From NCBI GenBank assembly GCA_017618215.1, contig JAFZUQ010000003.1, forward strand, positions 62,001 through 126,000: a DNA stretch of 64,000 nucleotides, read 5' to 3'. Below are positions 28,303 through 36,859 of the stretch, piece by piece. Source of the DNA: Elusimicrobiaceae bacterium (GTDB lineage: Bacteria; Elusimicrobiota; Elusimicrobia; Elusimicrobiales; Elusimicrobiaceae). A model generated the notes under the pieces. That model was not told where the DNA came from. It did not search any database and saw only the letters and a list, made by a program, of their open reading frames with translations. Both the position numbers and the translations under genes were made by a program. Positions within the stretch are counted from its first letter, which is position 1. Each line of letters opens with the position of its first letter.

Positions 28303-29814
28303 ATGAAATTGAAATACTTACTTTTTATAATATTTTCTTTAATATTAATTTTACCAATGAATGCTTGGGATATTAATTTTGATTTTAAAAAAGAGCAACA
28401 AGAAATTTCAAATGTTATCCAAAATTCCCAAGTAGAAAATGCCAAAAAAGAAATGCTGGACGCTTTAGCGCGAGTAAATAGATCAAAAGAAATAAGAGAT
28501 CCAGAAGCAATAATGAATTTTGGTAAATCAATGAAAATGAATATGAAATTCCTACCTAAAAATGAGAGAATGCCCTTTTTAAAGCAGTTAAGAGCAGGGT
28601 TAGTTGATGAAACGCTTAAATTAAAAGCCGATTATTATTTTATAGCGGAAGAAGCCCTAGCAAAGCCTAATTTTACTAAAACAACAGTCGTAAAATCAGC
28701 AGAAACTTTTGTTGATAAACTATATAAAATTTTGTTCTCCGGTAATTCTCAAAAACTTGAAAATGCTACAAGAATTTTAAAACAAGATATAATAAAATTG
28801 GTATCACAAGGAGATGTGGAATTATTTGAAACTTTTATAAAGACATATACCTTGCAAGCTAACAAATATGGACTTATGTCAAGATCTTTAAACCTTTTTC
28901 TTTATGAATTGATGAACCATAATTTACCGTTAACTTTAATGAAAAATACAACTGTTACTAAGGAGGCCTTAGTAAGAAACACTATTCCAATATTACTGAG
29001 AAATTTTTCTTGGAAAAAGTTTGTAACAGAACATCAAGGAACGATATTGCAAGATTTATTTAATTCCCAACAGGCAAATAAGTTTCATTTATCGAACTTT
29101 ACAAAAATGATAGGTGACACTTATCTAGATAAAGCGATGTCCCAGGCAGAACGGGAATTACAGTCAAAGATATCTGTTTTAGCGAATATGTCTCGTATAG
29201 CAGAACACAGATACCAAGAATTAAAACCAAAAGCATCCCATGGCTTTGTTGGGGAAAGAACTTTATTTAGAAGAGTATCCCTTGGGGATAATTTCGGAGG
29301 AGATCTTACTCCTCAAAATGCTAAAGAATTATCAAGGATGATTCGAACTATTCCGGCATCAAAAATGGAACATGTTTTACCGAATGCAAAAGAATGGATT
29401 AAAAGTTTTTCCAGTTGGGCTAAATCAAGCATTAAATCAAAAGGAAATACCATACTTACAATCACAACAATGATTGCCTTAGTAGCAGCAGAAGAATTTA
29501 TAAAATCTTATACGAGTTATAACCCTTCAGAAAGTTATTTAAATTCAATAGATGAAATAACTGACAACCTTAGTATTGGTAATAATATAAAATTAGTTTA
29601 TAATACTGTTTATGATAATAATTTTGCCAAACATTTCTCTGCTTATACTGAAGAAGGCAATTTAACAGAAGATGAACAACTTGCATACATGGAAACATTT
29701 GACAATTTTGAAACAGCAATCTATGCAAGTTATTTCCAAAACAGTGATAATATTACCACCGAAAAAGCTTGGCAATGCTTTGCTTTAAATGAAAATTGCA
29801 CTAACGAAATTTAG
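28303..29814 (+). CDS. Exported orphan protein, 503 residues
   Basis: No family recognised. Signal peptide MKLKYLLFIIFSLILILPMNAW. The mature protein is almost all helical, rich in Lys, Glu, Asn and Leu, with coiled-coil-like stretches (about 30-110) and one hydrophobic segment late in the chain (about 383-400, ILTITTMIALVAAEEF). Size and layout (signal, long helical part, late hydrophobic patch) recall the 415-residue protein at 12122, without clear sequence identity. Ribosome site AAGGAAT. It converges on dxr with 12 bases between stops. Confidence 0.75.
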   Translation: MKLKYLLFIIFSLILILPMNAWDINFDFKKEQQEISNVIQNSQVENAKKEMLDALARVNRSKEIRDPEAIMNFGKSMKMNMKFLPKNERMPFLKQLRAGLVDETLKLKADYYFIAEEALAKPNFTKTTVVKSAETFVDKLYKILFSGNSQKLENATRILKQDIIKLVSQGDVELFETFIKTYTLQANKYGLMSRSLNLFLYELMNHNLPLTLMKNTTVTKEALVRNTIPILLRNFSWKKFVTEHQGTILQDLFNSQQANKFHLSNFTKMIGDTYLDKAMSQAERELQSKISVLANMSRIAEHRYQELKPKASHGFVGERTLFRRVSLGDNFGGDLTPQNAKELSRMIRTIPASKMEHVLPNAKEWIKSFSSWAKSSIKSKGNTILTITTMIALVAAEEFIKSYTSYNPSESYLNSIDEITDNLSIGNNIKLVYNTVYDNNFAKHFSAYTEEGNLTEDEQLAYMETFDNFETAIYASYFQNSDNITTEKAWQCFALNENCTNEI

Positions 29815-29826
29815 TAATAAAATAAT

Positions 29827-31020
29827 TTATATATTTTCTTTTTTGTAAGCGAGTGTTTTTATGCTTTCTTCAGCGGTAAGTTTGGCCCAATCATTAATTT
29901 CTACTGCACCATGTAAAGTTAAAGGCCCGGAAGTAGGTTTAAACAAATTAATTGTGTAAGCAATAACTTTTGCGATATCCGTAAATAGAATTTTACCATC
30001 TAAAAATGCAGCAACTGCTACTTCATCAGCACCATTTACAACAGCGGGGTAGCCCCCCCCTTTTTTTATTGCATCAAGCATAAGTGAAAGGCAGGGAAAG
30101 CGCGAAAAATCAGGCTCATAAAAATCAAGATGTTCCATTTCAAGTAAAGTTAATTTATTGACGGGCGAAGATAATCTTTGCGGATAAGTTATGGCATATT
30201 GTATCGGCAAACGCATATCAGGGTTGGATAAATCTGCCAAAATTGAGCCGTCATCATATTCTACTGCGGAATGTACTATTGACTGCGGATGTATAACAAT
30301 TTTTACCTTCTTAAGCGGTAAATTAAAAAGGTGCATAATTTCAATAGTTTCAAAACCTTTGTTCATTAATGTGGCGGAATCAACGGTAATTTTTTTACCC
30401 ATTTTCCAGCGTGGATGTTTTAGGGCTTGTTCCGGGGTAACTTCGTCTAAAGAACCCTGATATTTAAAAAACGGACCGCCGGATGCGGTAAGTAAAATTT
30501 TTGAAATAGCTTGCGCCTTATGATAATTATGGCTATCCACATTTTCAAGGCATTGAAAGACGGCAGACGGCTCAGAATCAACCGGTAAAATTGTTGCGTT
30601 CCACCTTTGGCATTCTTGCATTATTGTAGCACCGGCCATCACAATAGGCTCTTTATTTGCAAGCGCAATAGTTTTGCCTGCTTTAATGGCGGAAATTAAT
30701 GGCGCAAAACCAATGCTTCCAACAAGGCCATTAATAATTAAATCGGCATCAGGCAAAGAAGCCAAAAAATTTAAACTTTCAATATCCGGGGCAAGAAGTT
30801 TTGTTGTTTCGGGCATTTGGGGCCTAACTTGCATATAACTGTCTCTATCGTAGACAACCGCATAAATCGGCGCGAAAGTTTTAACCTGCTCCAAAAACAA
30901 TTTTGTGTTTTTGTTGGCAGTTATTGCAAGTACCTTAAAATTAGGGCCTAGGTTTTTAATTACATCTAAAGCTGATACGCCTATCGAACCTGTTGAACCC
31001 AAAACAACAATATTTTTCAT
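29827..31020 (-). CDS. dxr: 1-deoxy-D-xylulose 5-phosphate reductoisomerase
   Basis: Second enzyme of the MEP isoprenoid pathway: DXP + NADPH to MEP. 397 residues. NADPH-binding VLGSTGSIGVSALDVI at the N-terminus, ALANKEPIVMAG near residue 120, metal-site PVDSEPSAVFQCL near 147, and KKITVDSATLMNKGFE near 208. A run of eight G after seven A (plus 30053-30067) codes for the KKGGG of the C-terminal part. The start overlaps the cdsA stop by one base (TAATG). MEP products feed undecaprenyl phosphate for envelope synthesis. Confidence 0.97.
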   Translation of the reverse strand: MKNIVVLGSTGSIGVSALDVIKNLGPNFKVLAITANKNTKLFLEQVKTFAPIYAVVYDRDSYMQVRPQMPETTKLLAPDIESLNFLASLPDADLIINGLVGSIGFAPLISAIKAGKTIALANKEPIVMAGATIMQECQRWNATILPVDSEPSAVFQCLENVDSHNYHKAQAISKILLTASGGPFFKYQGSLDEVTPEQALKHPRWKMGKKITVDSATLMNKGFETIEIMHLFNLPLKKVKIVIHPQSIVHSAVEYDDGSILADLSNPDMRLPIQYAITYPQRLSSPVNKLTLLEMEHLDFYEPDFSRFPCLSLMLDAIKKGGGYPAVVNGADEVAVAAFLDGKILFTDIAKVIAYTINLFKPTSGPLTLHGAVEINDWAKLTAEESIKTLAYKKENI

Positions 31021-31841
31021 TATTTAATCATATAAAGCGCGACATAATAAATTATCGGCGCTGTTAAAATAAAACCGTCAAATCTATCAAAAATACCGCC
31101 ATGCCCTGGTAAAATATTTGAGGAATCTTTTACCCCTGCACTACGTTTTATAAGGCTTTCCGCTAAGTCTGAAATTTGGGAAATTACCGATATTAAAACA
31201 CCCAAAATTAAAGCTTGGTTTAAAGTTAAATAAGCAGGTATAAATAAATCCCAGAAAAATAAAGTCGCACCGGTGCCGAAGATAACCGCAGCAATGGCCC
31301 CTTCCCAACTTTTCTTCGGGCTGACAGATTTACTTAAGCGATGTTTACCAATCCATGTACCAATTAAATATGCAAAACTGTCCGCTATCCAAATTGTATA
31401 GAACAAAATGTATGTAAAATATTCACCGTAAGGCCCAAGTTCTCGAAGTGATACCAAATGCACTAAGGCCCAAGGTATAAGCATTACACCTAGAAAAGTA
31501 TTTGCAACTCTTTCAATGGAACGTTTTGGGGATAAAATTTCCACAAATAAAACGCCAAATAAAGTTATGGCGATAAAAAAGTTTGGCAAGTACACTGCGG
31601 CACTGCCCTCAACAACAGGCATAGTGCCAACGGTGGCCCCAATCATCATTAAAAAGCCAAACACTATTAAAGAAATTCTATTTACCGGTTTTTTTGCCGT
31701 AAATAAGATGACCCCATATTCATATAAACAAAGGAGTGTGATGGCAGCAATAAATGCCATGTAGAAAATGCCACCGTAATAGATGGCAGCGATTACTAGT
31801 GGTATACCGACTAGGGCGGTTAATATTCTTGGTAATAACAT
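31020..31841 (-). CDS. cdsA: Phosphatidate cytidylyltransferase (CDP-diglyceride synthase)
   Basis: Integral membrane enzyme making CDP-diacylglycerol from phosphatidate and CTP. 273 residues, about seven to eight membrane helices. The family signature is intact near residues 225-255: SLIKRSAGVKDSS followed by LPGHGGIFDRFDGF; SPKKSWEGAIA is also typical. The ATG at 31841 lies exactly six bases after an extended -10 (TGC-TAAAAT), and no ribosome site is visible, so the mRNA should be leaderless. It is co-transcribed with dxr, as in many bacteria. Confidence 0.96.
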   Translation of the reverse strand: MLLPRILTALVGIPLVIAAIYYGGIFYMAFIAAITLLCLYEYGVILFTAKKPVNRISLIVFGFLMMIGATVGTMPVVEGSAAVYLPNFFIAITLFGVLFVEILSPKRSIERVANTFLGVMLIPWALVHLVSLRELGPYGEYFTYILFYTIWIADSFAYLIGTWIGKHRLSKSVSPKKSWEGAIAAVIFGTGATLFFWDLFIPAYLTLNQALILGVLISVISQISDLAESLIKRSAGVKDSSNILPGHGGIFDRFDGFILTAPIIYYVALYMIK

Positions 31842-31856
31842 AATAACATTTTAGCA
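31839..31856 (-). promoter_or_regulatory. Leaderless extended -10 promoter of cdsA
   Basis: TGC (31856-31854), TAAAAT (31853-31848), six bases (GTTATT), then ATG (31841-31839). No good -35 is seen at the usual distance. Confidence 0.65.
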
Positions 31857-32065
31857 AATTTGGATGACTTTATCATTAACGAAAATAGGTAGTCTGCAAA
31901 AACTATTCTTTGCTGTTTAATTCTTTTTTGCTAATTTTAACTTTTCTTCTCCTAGCGTACCGCAAACTCACTTCGTTCGTTTTACTTCTTGGTACACGTC
32001 GTCAAAGTAAAAATCAAAATTTCCTCAAAAATACTTGCCGGACTTGAGTGTGCGGTTTGGCTAGC

Positions 32066-33796
32066 CTACCTTCCGCCGCCGCCAAGGCCACCCTTGCCAA
32101 TGGGTATCGGAATATTCCCAACCATAGGAGTACTGCCTTGTAAAACTGCAGAAATAGCAAATAATAAACCGACATTTAATGCTGTTGAAGAAACAAGCGG
32201 GCCGTAAGTATCTTGCAAGCGGAAATCAATTTTATTTTTAAACTTTTTAAACCACTCGCTTTCCATACCAAAAGCATAAGCATAAGGCAAATAATCGCAA
32301 AATATCTGCCCTGCTACCGAGGGTTTTGAAAGTGCTGCGCGTCTCTTTTCTGCGGTAGTCATATAGCGTTTAAAAGCGGCGAGTTCATCACGCAAGACGG
32401 CACCGTCAATCATTAAATTATTTACGAGATGTTCAAAAAGAGCAGTTAAAAAACAGGTTACTATTATCGCAATAACATTAGGATCTGCCAAGACACTCGG
32501 CGATAACAAAGTGGAAATACCTATCATATTCAAAATCAAAGCCGAAGCAACAAGAATAACAATGCGCCAAATATTTTTGGTATATATACCAATGGCAAGC
32601 GGTATCAAAAAGTTTATTATACCCCAAAAAAGGACTTCGGAAACTACTCCTTGCATATAAAAGTAAAAAATAATTGCCCCAAAGAACACTATCGGAAAAA
32701 GCATATAAACGAAATTATTTATTACATAATTATCTATTTTACCCTCATAATAATAGTTTATTGTAAGCAAACCCTTTTCCAAATATGTATGGGAACTTTT
32801 ATTAAGTTTAAATTCAGATGGTAAACACATAAGTAGGCGTATTTCATCTTCATCTAAAACACTACGTGGATTATCTATCTTTTCGCAATGCGGCGCACCT
32901 CTTTTAGGGAAAGTAATTTTTATTTTCCCCTTCACTATTAAGGATGCAAAAACCGTTGCCAAATTTTTAGTACTAAAAGGCCCATTTAAAAAATAACTTA
33001 CAAAACCGGCGGAAACATTTTTGGGCGGTGAAAATCTCGTCGGGAAAAGTTTTTCTTCCGGGTCGCGCCCTACAAGATACCATATTATAAAGTAATATAT
33101 GATTATAAGTAAGCAGACAAAAACCGGCATATATTTTATTTCGTACCATTTAAATTTAAACACACCTTTTTTTACCGGAAGATAAACACTAAAAGTTTGA
33201 CCTTCTTTTAAAGGTTTTTGAAGTTCAAAAGTAAAAATATTTTTTTCTAAGCGGTTAAAATTTTTTATTTTTTCTTTAGCATTTTCCACAGCAATATAAG
33301 TAGTGATTTTTTCTGTTATAGGTTTTACTTCATAAGGTAGCGTGAGGTAAAAAGAAGTTTTTTCTATCGGCAAATTCCATGCACCGCCAGTAACGGGCCA
33401 GAGCAAGGCATCATGCGTGAACGTAGGTCTCATCACATTACTTAGAATATAAGTTAAAACGTAATTATGTTCGCCAATTTCTAAAAGATCGTCTGTACCA
33501 AAATTTATTGTTAAACTGTTTTGGGTTTCTTCTGTATTATATGGGTGTTTTTCCCCATCTAAAGTAAGGCTCTCTACATGGATATTTTGGCCTTTTGCTT
33601 TTGGCAAAATACGGAATAAACCGTGTTCAATTTGATTATGCTCCGCCGTAAAAGTTATATATTCTTCAACGTCAGCGGAATTATTTTCCATTAAATTAAA
33701 ATGGACTTCAAAATTATTTATTTTTTCTTCCGCCGCGCACGGTAAAGCAAAACACAAACAAAGCACAACTGCCAAAACTTTAAATAAATTTTTCAT
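32066..33796 (-). CDS. DUF2207 membrane protein
   Basis: 576 residues. Signal peptide (MKNLFKVLAVVLCLCFALPCAA), an extracytoplasmic N-terminal domain (about 25-215) with HGLFRILPKA and VLTYILSNVMRPTFTHDAL, a first membrane helix near 225-245, a cytoplasmic part, a pair of central helices, and a Gly-rich C-terminal tail (GKGGLGGGGR). This is the usual DUF2207 plan; function unknown. The ATG lies six bases after an extended -10, so it is probably leaderless. About 220 bases downstream to cdsA hold no gene and only a weak GTACC/GGTAC inverted repeat. Confidence 0.87.
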   Translation of the reverse strand: MKNLFKVLAVVLCLCFALPCAAEEKINNFEVHFNLMENNSADVEEYITFTAEHNQIEHGLFRILPKAKGQNIHVESLTLDGEKHPYNTEETQNSLTINFGTDDLLEIGEHNYVLTYILSNVMRPTFTHDALLWPVTGGAWNLPIEKTSFYLTLPYEVKPITEKITTYIAVENAKEKIKNFNRLEKNIFTFELQKPLKEGQTFSVYLPVKKGVFKFKWYEIKYMPVFVCLLIIIYYFIIWYLVGRDPEEKLFPTRFSPPKNVSAGFVSYFLNGPFSTKNLATVFASLIVKGKIKITFPKRGAPHCEKIDNPRSVLDEDEIRLLMCLPSEFKLNKSSHTYLEKGLLTINYYYEGKIDNYVINNFVYMLFPIVFFGAIIFYFYMQGVVSEVLFWGIINFLIPLAIGIYTKNIWRIVILVASALILNMIGISTLLSPSVLADPNVIAIIVTCFLTALFEHLVNNLMIDGAVLRDELAAFKRYMTTAEKRRAALSKPSVAGQIFCDYLPYAYAFGMESEWFKKFKNKIDFRLQDTYGPLVSSTALNVGLLFAISAVLQGSTPMVGNIPIPIGKGGLGGGGR

Positions 33797-33811
33797 ACTA
33801 ATATTATATCA
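33794..33811 (-). promoter_or_regulatory. Leaderless extended -10 promoter of the DUF2207 gene
   Basis: TGA (33811-33809), TATAAT (33808-33803), six bases (ATTAGT), ATG (33796-33794). No Shine-Dalgarno sequence fits. Confidence 0.72.
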
Positions 33812-33823
33812 ATATTACACTAA

Positions 33824-34924
33824 CTAACTTTCTTTTTTATTTTTACTTTCCTGCGCTTTACGCAAAATATCCGCAATTTCAGTATACCCCTTATCAACAG
33901 CATAATCTAAAGCCGTTTTACCATATTCACCTTTATCCAAATCTGCACCCTTAATATTTAAATTTGCACCTTTGTCAACTAAGATTTTAACAATTTCCGT
34001 GTGACCATTTTTAGCAGCGTAAATCAAAGCCGTACCGGGATAAGTTCCATCTACCTTTGAGTCTAAATTCGCCCCGTGATCAACTAACATCTTAACAATT
34101 TCTGTATAACCACTTTCAGATGCGCACGTTAGAGCCGTCTCACCGATACTAGCAGTTGCTCCGTCTAGATATGCACCTTTATCTATTAAAATTTTTGCAA
34201 TTTCTGTATAACCTCTACAAGTTGCCGCAATCAAAGGCGTACTACGTAGTTCGAAATCTACACTTACATTTGCCCCCTTATTTACTAATATTTCAACAAT
34301 TTCTTTATCCCCTTTTTCAATTGCTTCCATTAAAGCTACACTAGAAAACCCACAATAGCTTTCCAAATTGGCGCCTTTATCTACTAAAATCTTAACGATT
34401 TCCTTATGACCTTTCCAAATTGCAACACACAAAGGCGTGTAATCACTTACACCTAAATAAGGTGTCCAATCTTTTTCATTAAACCTCCCCTCAATATCTA
34501 AATTTGCCCCTTTATCTGCTAAAATTTTAACAACTTCTTTATGGTCCTCATAAACAGCATAAATCAAAGCCGTTTTGCCTTGATTATCCCTAATATTTAA
34601 ATTTGCACCTTTGTCAATTAATTCTTTAACTTTAACTAAATTACCGTTTTCGGCCTCTTTCATTAAATCCGTTCTGCCTTCTTCATCTTGTTTGTTAATA
34701 TCTTTTTTGTCTAAAGGTTCTTCAGTAATTGTTTTTGTTTCAGTTAAAGCATTTTGATTCTCATCCATTTTGTTAATATTTTCTTCAACTGTGGGTTTTT
34801 GAGTAGTCGTTTGTATCTTTGTTTCTGTTTTAACAGAAATAATTTTTTCCTCTTTAGATTTTTTGCAACCGGTAACACATAAAATTAACGCAACAAAAAA
34901 ACTTATCATTATTTTCGTTTTCAT
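33824..34924 (-). CDS. Ankyrin-repeat lipoprotein, 366 residues
   Basis: Lipoprotein signal with lipobox CVTGC (Cys20), a polar Lys/Thr/Glu-rich linker (about 21-75), then about eight ankyrin repeats to the C-terminus. Repeats show the GHTEIVKILVDKGANLN consensus, e.g. near residues 110-125, 170-185, 235-250 and 315-330. Near-identical repeats at DNA level suggest recent repeat expansion. It is predicted to sit on the outer or inner membrane facing the periplasm and to bind protein partners. Promoter TTGACA-N17-CAAGAT lies upstream; ribosome site AGGAG. A smaller relative is at 39991-40488. Confidence 0.92.
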   Translation of the reverse strand: MKTKIMISFFVALILCVTGCKKSKEEKIISVKTETKIQTTTQKPTVEENINKMDENQNALTETKTITEEPLDKKDINKQDEEGRTDLMKEAENGNLVKVKELIDKGANLNIRDNQGKTALIYAVYEDHKEVVKILADKGANLDIEGRFNEKDWTPYLGVSDYTPLCVAIWKGHKEIVKILVDKGANLESYCGFSSVALMEAIEKGDKEIVEILVNKGANVSVDFELRSTPLIAATCRGYTEIAKILIDKGAYLDGATASIGETALTCASESGYTEIVKMLVDHGANLDSKVDGTYPGTALIYAAKNGHTEIVKILVDKGANLNIKGADLDKGEYGKTALDYAVDKGYTEIADILRKAQESKNKKES

Positions 34925-35016
34925 AAAATCTCCTTTGATTTATAAACATATCTTGCAAAATTTCAATTTTATTGTCAAGCAAACTTTTCCAAAACCAACA
35001 ATACGCCGTCGGTAAA

Positions 35017-35093
35017 TTAGCACTCTAAAAAGGGGATTGACAATTTTGAAAATATTATATACAATATTAGCAGTCGCTTAAACAGGTTGCTAA
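35017..35093 (+). promoter_or_regulatory. hrcA operon promoter with two CIRCE-like HrcA sites
   Basis: TTAGCACTC (35017-35025), nine bases, GATTGACAA (35035-35043); the right arm contains the -35 TTGACA (35037-35042). A 17-base spacer leads to the -10 TACAAT (35060-35065). A second element TTAGCAGTC-N9-GGTTGCTAA (35067-35093) covers the predicted start point and matches CIRCE at 15 of 18 arm positions. The left arms of the two elements are 50 bases apart. Confidence 0.92.
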
Positions 35094-35130
35094 AAATAAG
35101 TACCTTAAATGACGAAAAGAAAGGTTAATT

Positions 35131-36228
35131 ATGAGAATACTAAAACCGGAAGTTGTAAAAGACAGGGAAGAAAAAATCCTTAGGATGATTATCCAGGAAT
35201 TTGTGGAAAACAGAAAACCCGTCGGCTCGGAACTGGTAGCCCAAAAGGGTTTAAAAGGTGTGTCCAGCGCAACTATAAGAAATATAATGAAAAAGCTTGA
35301 AGACGACGGCTTTTTATATCAGCCGCATGCTTCCGGCGGAAGAATCCCGACCGATAAAGCTTATAGGTTTTACGTAGATTACCTTTCAAAAATACAAAAA
35401 TTAGCGGTAAAAGAGCGTCAAAGAATTGAGGAAGAGTATAAACAAAATGTCGGCGAAGTGAATCGCCTTATGACACAGACTTGCAAAATGCTGTCTGCTT
35501 TAACTCACTCGGCAGGGTTTGTCCTGCAAAACAGTGTGGAAGAATCCACTGTTCAACGCCTTGATTTTATTCCGCTTGGGCCATACAATGTTTTAGCAGT
35601 TTTAGTGACGGAAGAAGGCACAATAAAACATTGGCCGGTAAGGGTGAGGAAACCCATTTCCCCGGCACGCCTTGTAATGATAAATGCGTTTATTAATGAC
35701 GAGATTTCCGGTAAAAGTTACCGCTCCGCACAACGCATTTTATGGACAGCCTTAAACCAAGGGCAGTGTGACCCTGAAGGCTTAACAGAGCTTGCCTACA
35801 ATATATTAAAGGAATTGTCCGAACACCAAACGAATGCGGACCAATTATATATTGAAGGTTTAAGTGAACTTATAGATGCAGTTTCCCCCGAAGATTTTAC
35901 GGACTTCGGCCAAATGATGCGCGTCATAGAAGAACGCGATAAATTTGCCTTGCTTTTAAATGAAAAAATGCAAAATTTGCAAAAAGCGGACGGGCAAAAC
36001 CAAGTATCAGTAACAATCGGGGAAGAAAACAAAATGCAGGAACTGAAGAATTTAAGCATAATCTCCTCTGCCTGCAAAGTGGGTGGCAAGACTGTGGGGC
36101 TTATCGGCATAGTAGGGCCGAAGCACATGGAATATACGAAAATGATTTCTCTTGTCAACTTTATAGGCCAAATGCTCGGCAGCACAATTACAAATTGGCG
36201 CACTGAACTAGAGGAAAAGGAAGGTTAG
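35131..36228 (+). CDS. hrcA: Heat-inducible transcription repressor HrcA
   Basis: Repressor of the CIRCE regulon; folds with GroEL help, linking chaperonin load to repression. 365 residues. N-terminal winged helix (about 15-75) includes VGSELVAQKGLKGVSSATIRN and HASGGRIPTDKAYRFYVD; the C-terminal GAF-like and dimerisation part ends with GIVGPKHMEYTKMISLVNF. Its own operon and groESL carry the CIRCE-type sites in this window, so it is very likely autoregulated. grpE starts one base after its stop. Ribosome site AAAGG. Confidence 0.97.
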   Translation: MRILKPEVVKDREEKILRMIIQEFVENRKPVGSELVAQKGLKGVSSATIRNIMKKLEDDGFLYQPHASGGRIPTDKAYRFYVDYLSKIQKLAVKERQRIEEEYKQNVGEVNRLMTQTCKMLSALTHSAGFVLQNSVEESTVQRLDFIPLGPYNVLAVLVTEEGTIKHWPVRVRKPISPARLVMINAFINDEISGKSYRSAQRILWTALNQGQCDPEGLTELAYNILKELSEHQTNADQLYIEGLSELIDAVSPEDFTDFGQMMRVIEERDKFALLLNEKMQNLQKADGQNQVSVTIGEENKMQELKNLSIISSACKVGGKTVGLIGIVGPKHMEYTKMISLVNFIGQMLGSTITNWRTELEEKEG

Positions 36229-36229
36229 A

Positions 36230-36841
36230 ATGTCAAAAAAGAAACTTAAAGAGGAACTTGAAGAAGAACTTGTTGAAGAACATGAGCCGCTTCAAGATGA
36301 GGAAGAAGAAATAACAGAACAAGAGCAAGAACCTCTTAACAAAGAACTTGAGAAAGAAAAAGCCAAAGCCCAAAATTATTTGGACCAGCTTCTCCGCCTT
36401 CAAGCAGACTTTGAAAATTACCGAAAGCGTACGGAAAAGGAAAAACCTTTACTTATCTCTTTTGGTAAAGCTGAGGTTTTAAAATCGCTCTTGCCGATGT
36501 ACGATAATTTACTCAAAGCAAAGGGGGAGTTTAATAAAGAAGGAGTTGACTTAAAACATTTACAACACGGGCTTTCAATGATTTTGGAAGAAGTTGAAAA
36601 ATCTTTTAAAGCCCAAGGTTTGAAGGTTTTAGACGGCATAGGTAAGCCCTATAACCCGATGACCCAAGAAGTTATCACAACTGTGCCAAGTCCTTCTAAA
36701 GACGACGGCAAAGTTTTGCAGGAACTTGTAAAAGCGGTGGAACTTGACGGTAAAATCATCAGGCCCGCGCAAGTTGTAGTTTGCAAAGGTGCCGACGTTA
36801 AGGAAGACAAAGCACAAGATAATAAAGAAGAAAATAAATAA
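36230..36841 (+). CDS. grpE: Nucleotide exchange factor GrpE
   Basis: Releases ADP from DnaK. 203 residues: an acidic, Glu-rich N-terminal tail (about 1-45), the long helix with LLRLQADFENYRKRTEKEK near residue 60, and the C-terminal beta wing with GKPYNPMTQEVITTVPS near 140. Second gene of hrcA-grpE-dnaK, one base from hrcA and 18 bases from dnaK. Under HrcA/CIRCE control through the operon promoter. Confidence 0.97.
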   Translation: MSKKKLKEELEEELVEEHEPLQDEEEEITEQEQEPLNKELEKEKAKAQNYLDQLLRLQADFENYRKRTEKEKPLLISFGKAEVLKSLLPMYDNLLKAKGEFNKEGVDLKHLQHGLSMILEEVEKSFKAQGLKVLDGIGKPYNPMTQEVITTVPSPSKDDGKVLQELVKAVELDGKIIRPAQVVVCKGADVKEDKAQDNKEENK

Positions 36842-36859
36842 GATTTAAGGAGAAAATAT

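Noticed and set aside
31850-32065. A gene or RNA between cdsA and the DUF2207 gene
   Set aside because: No frame with a start signal, no strong stem; only a weak GTACC/GGTAC inverted repeat separated by about 30 bases.
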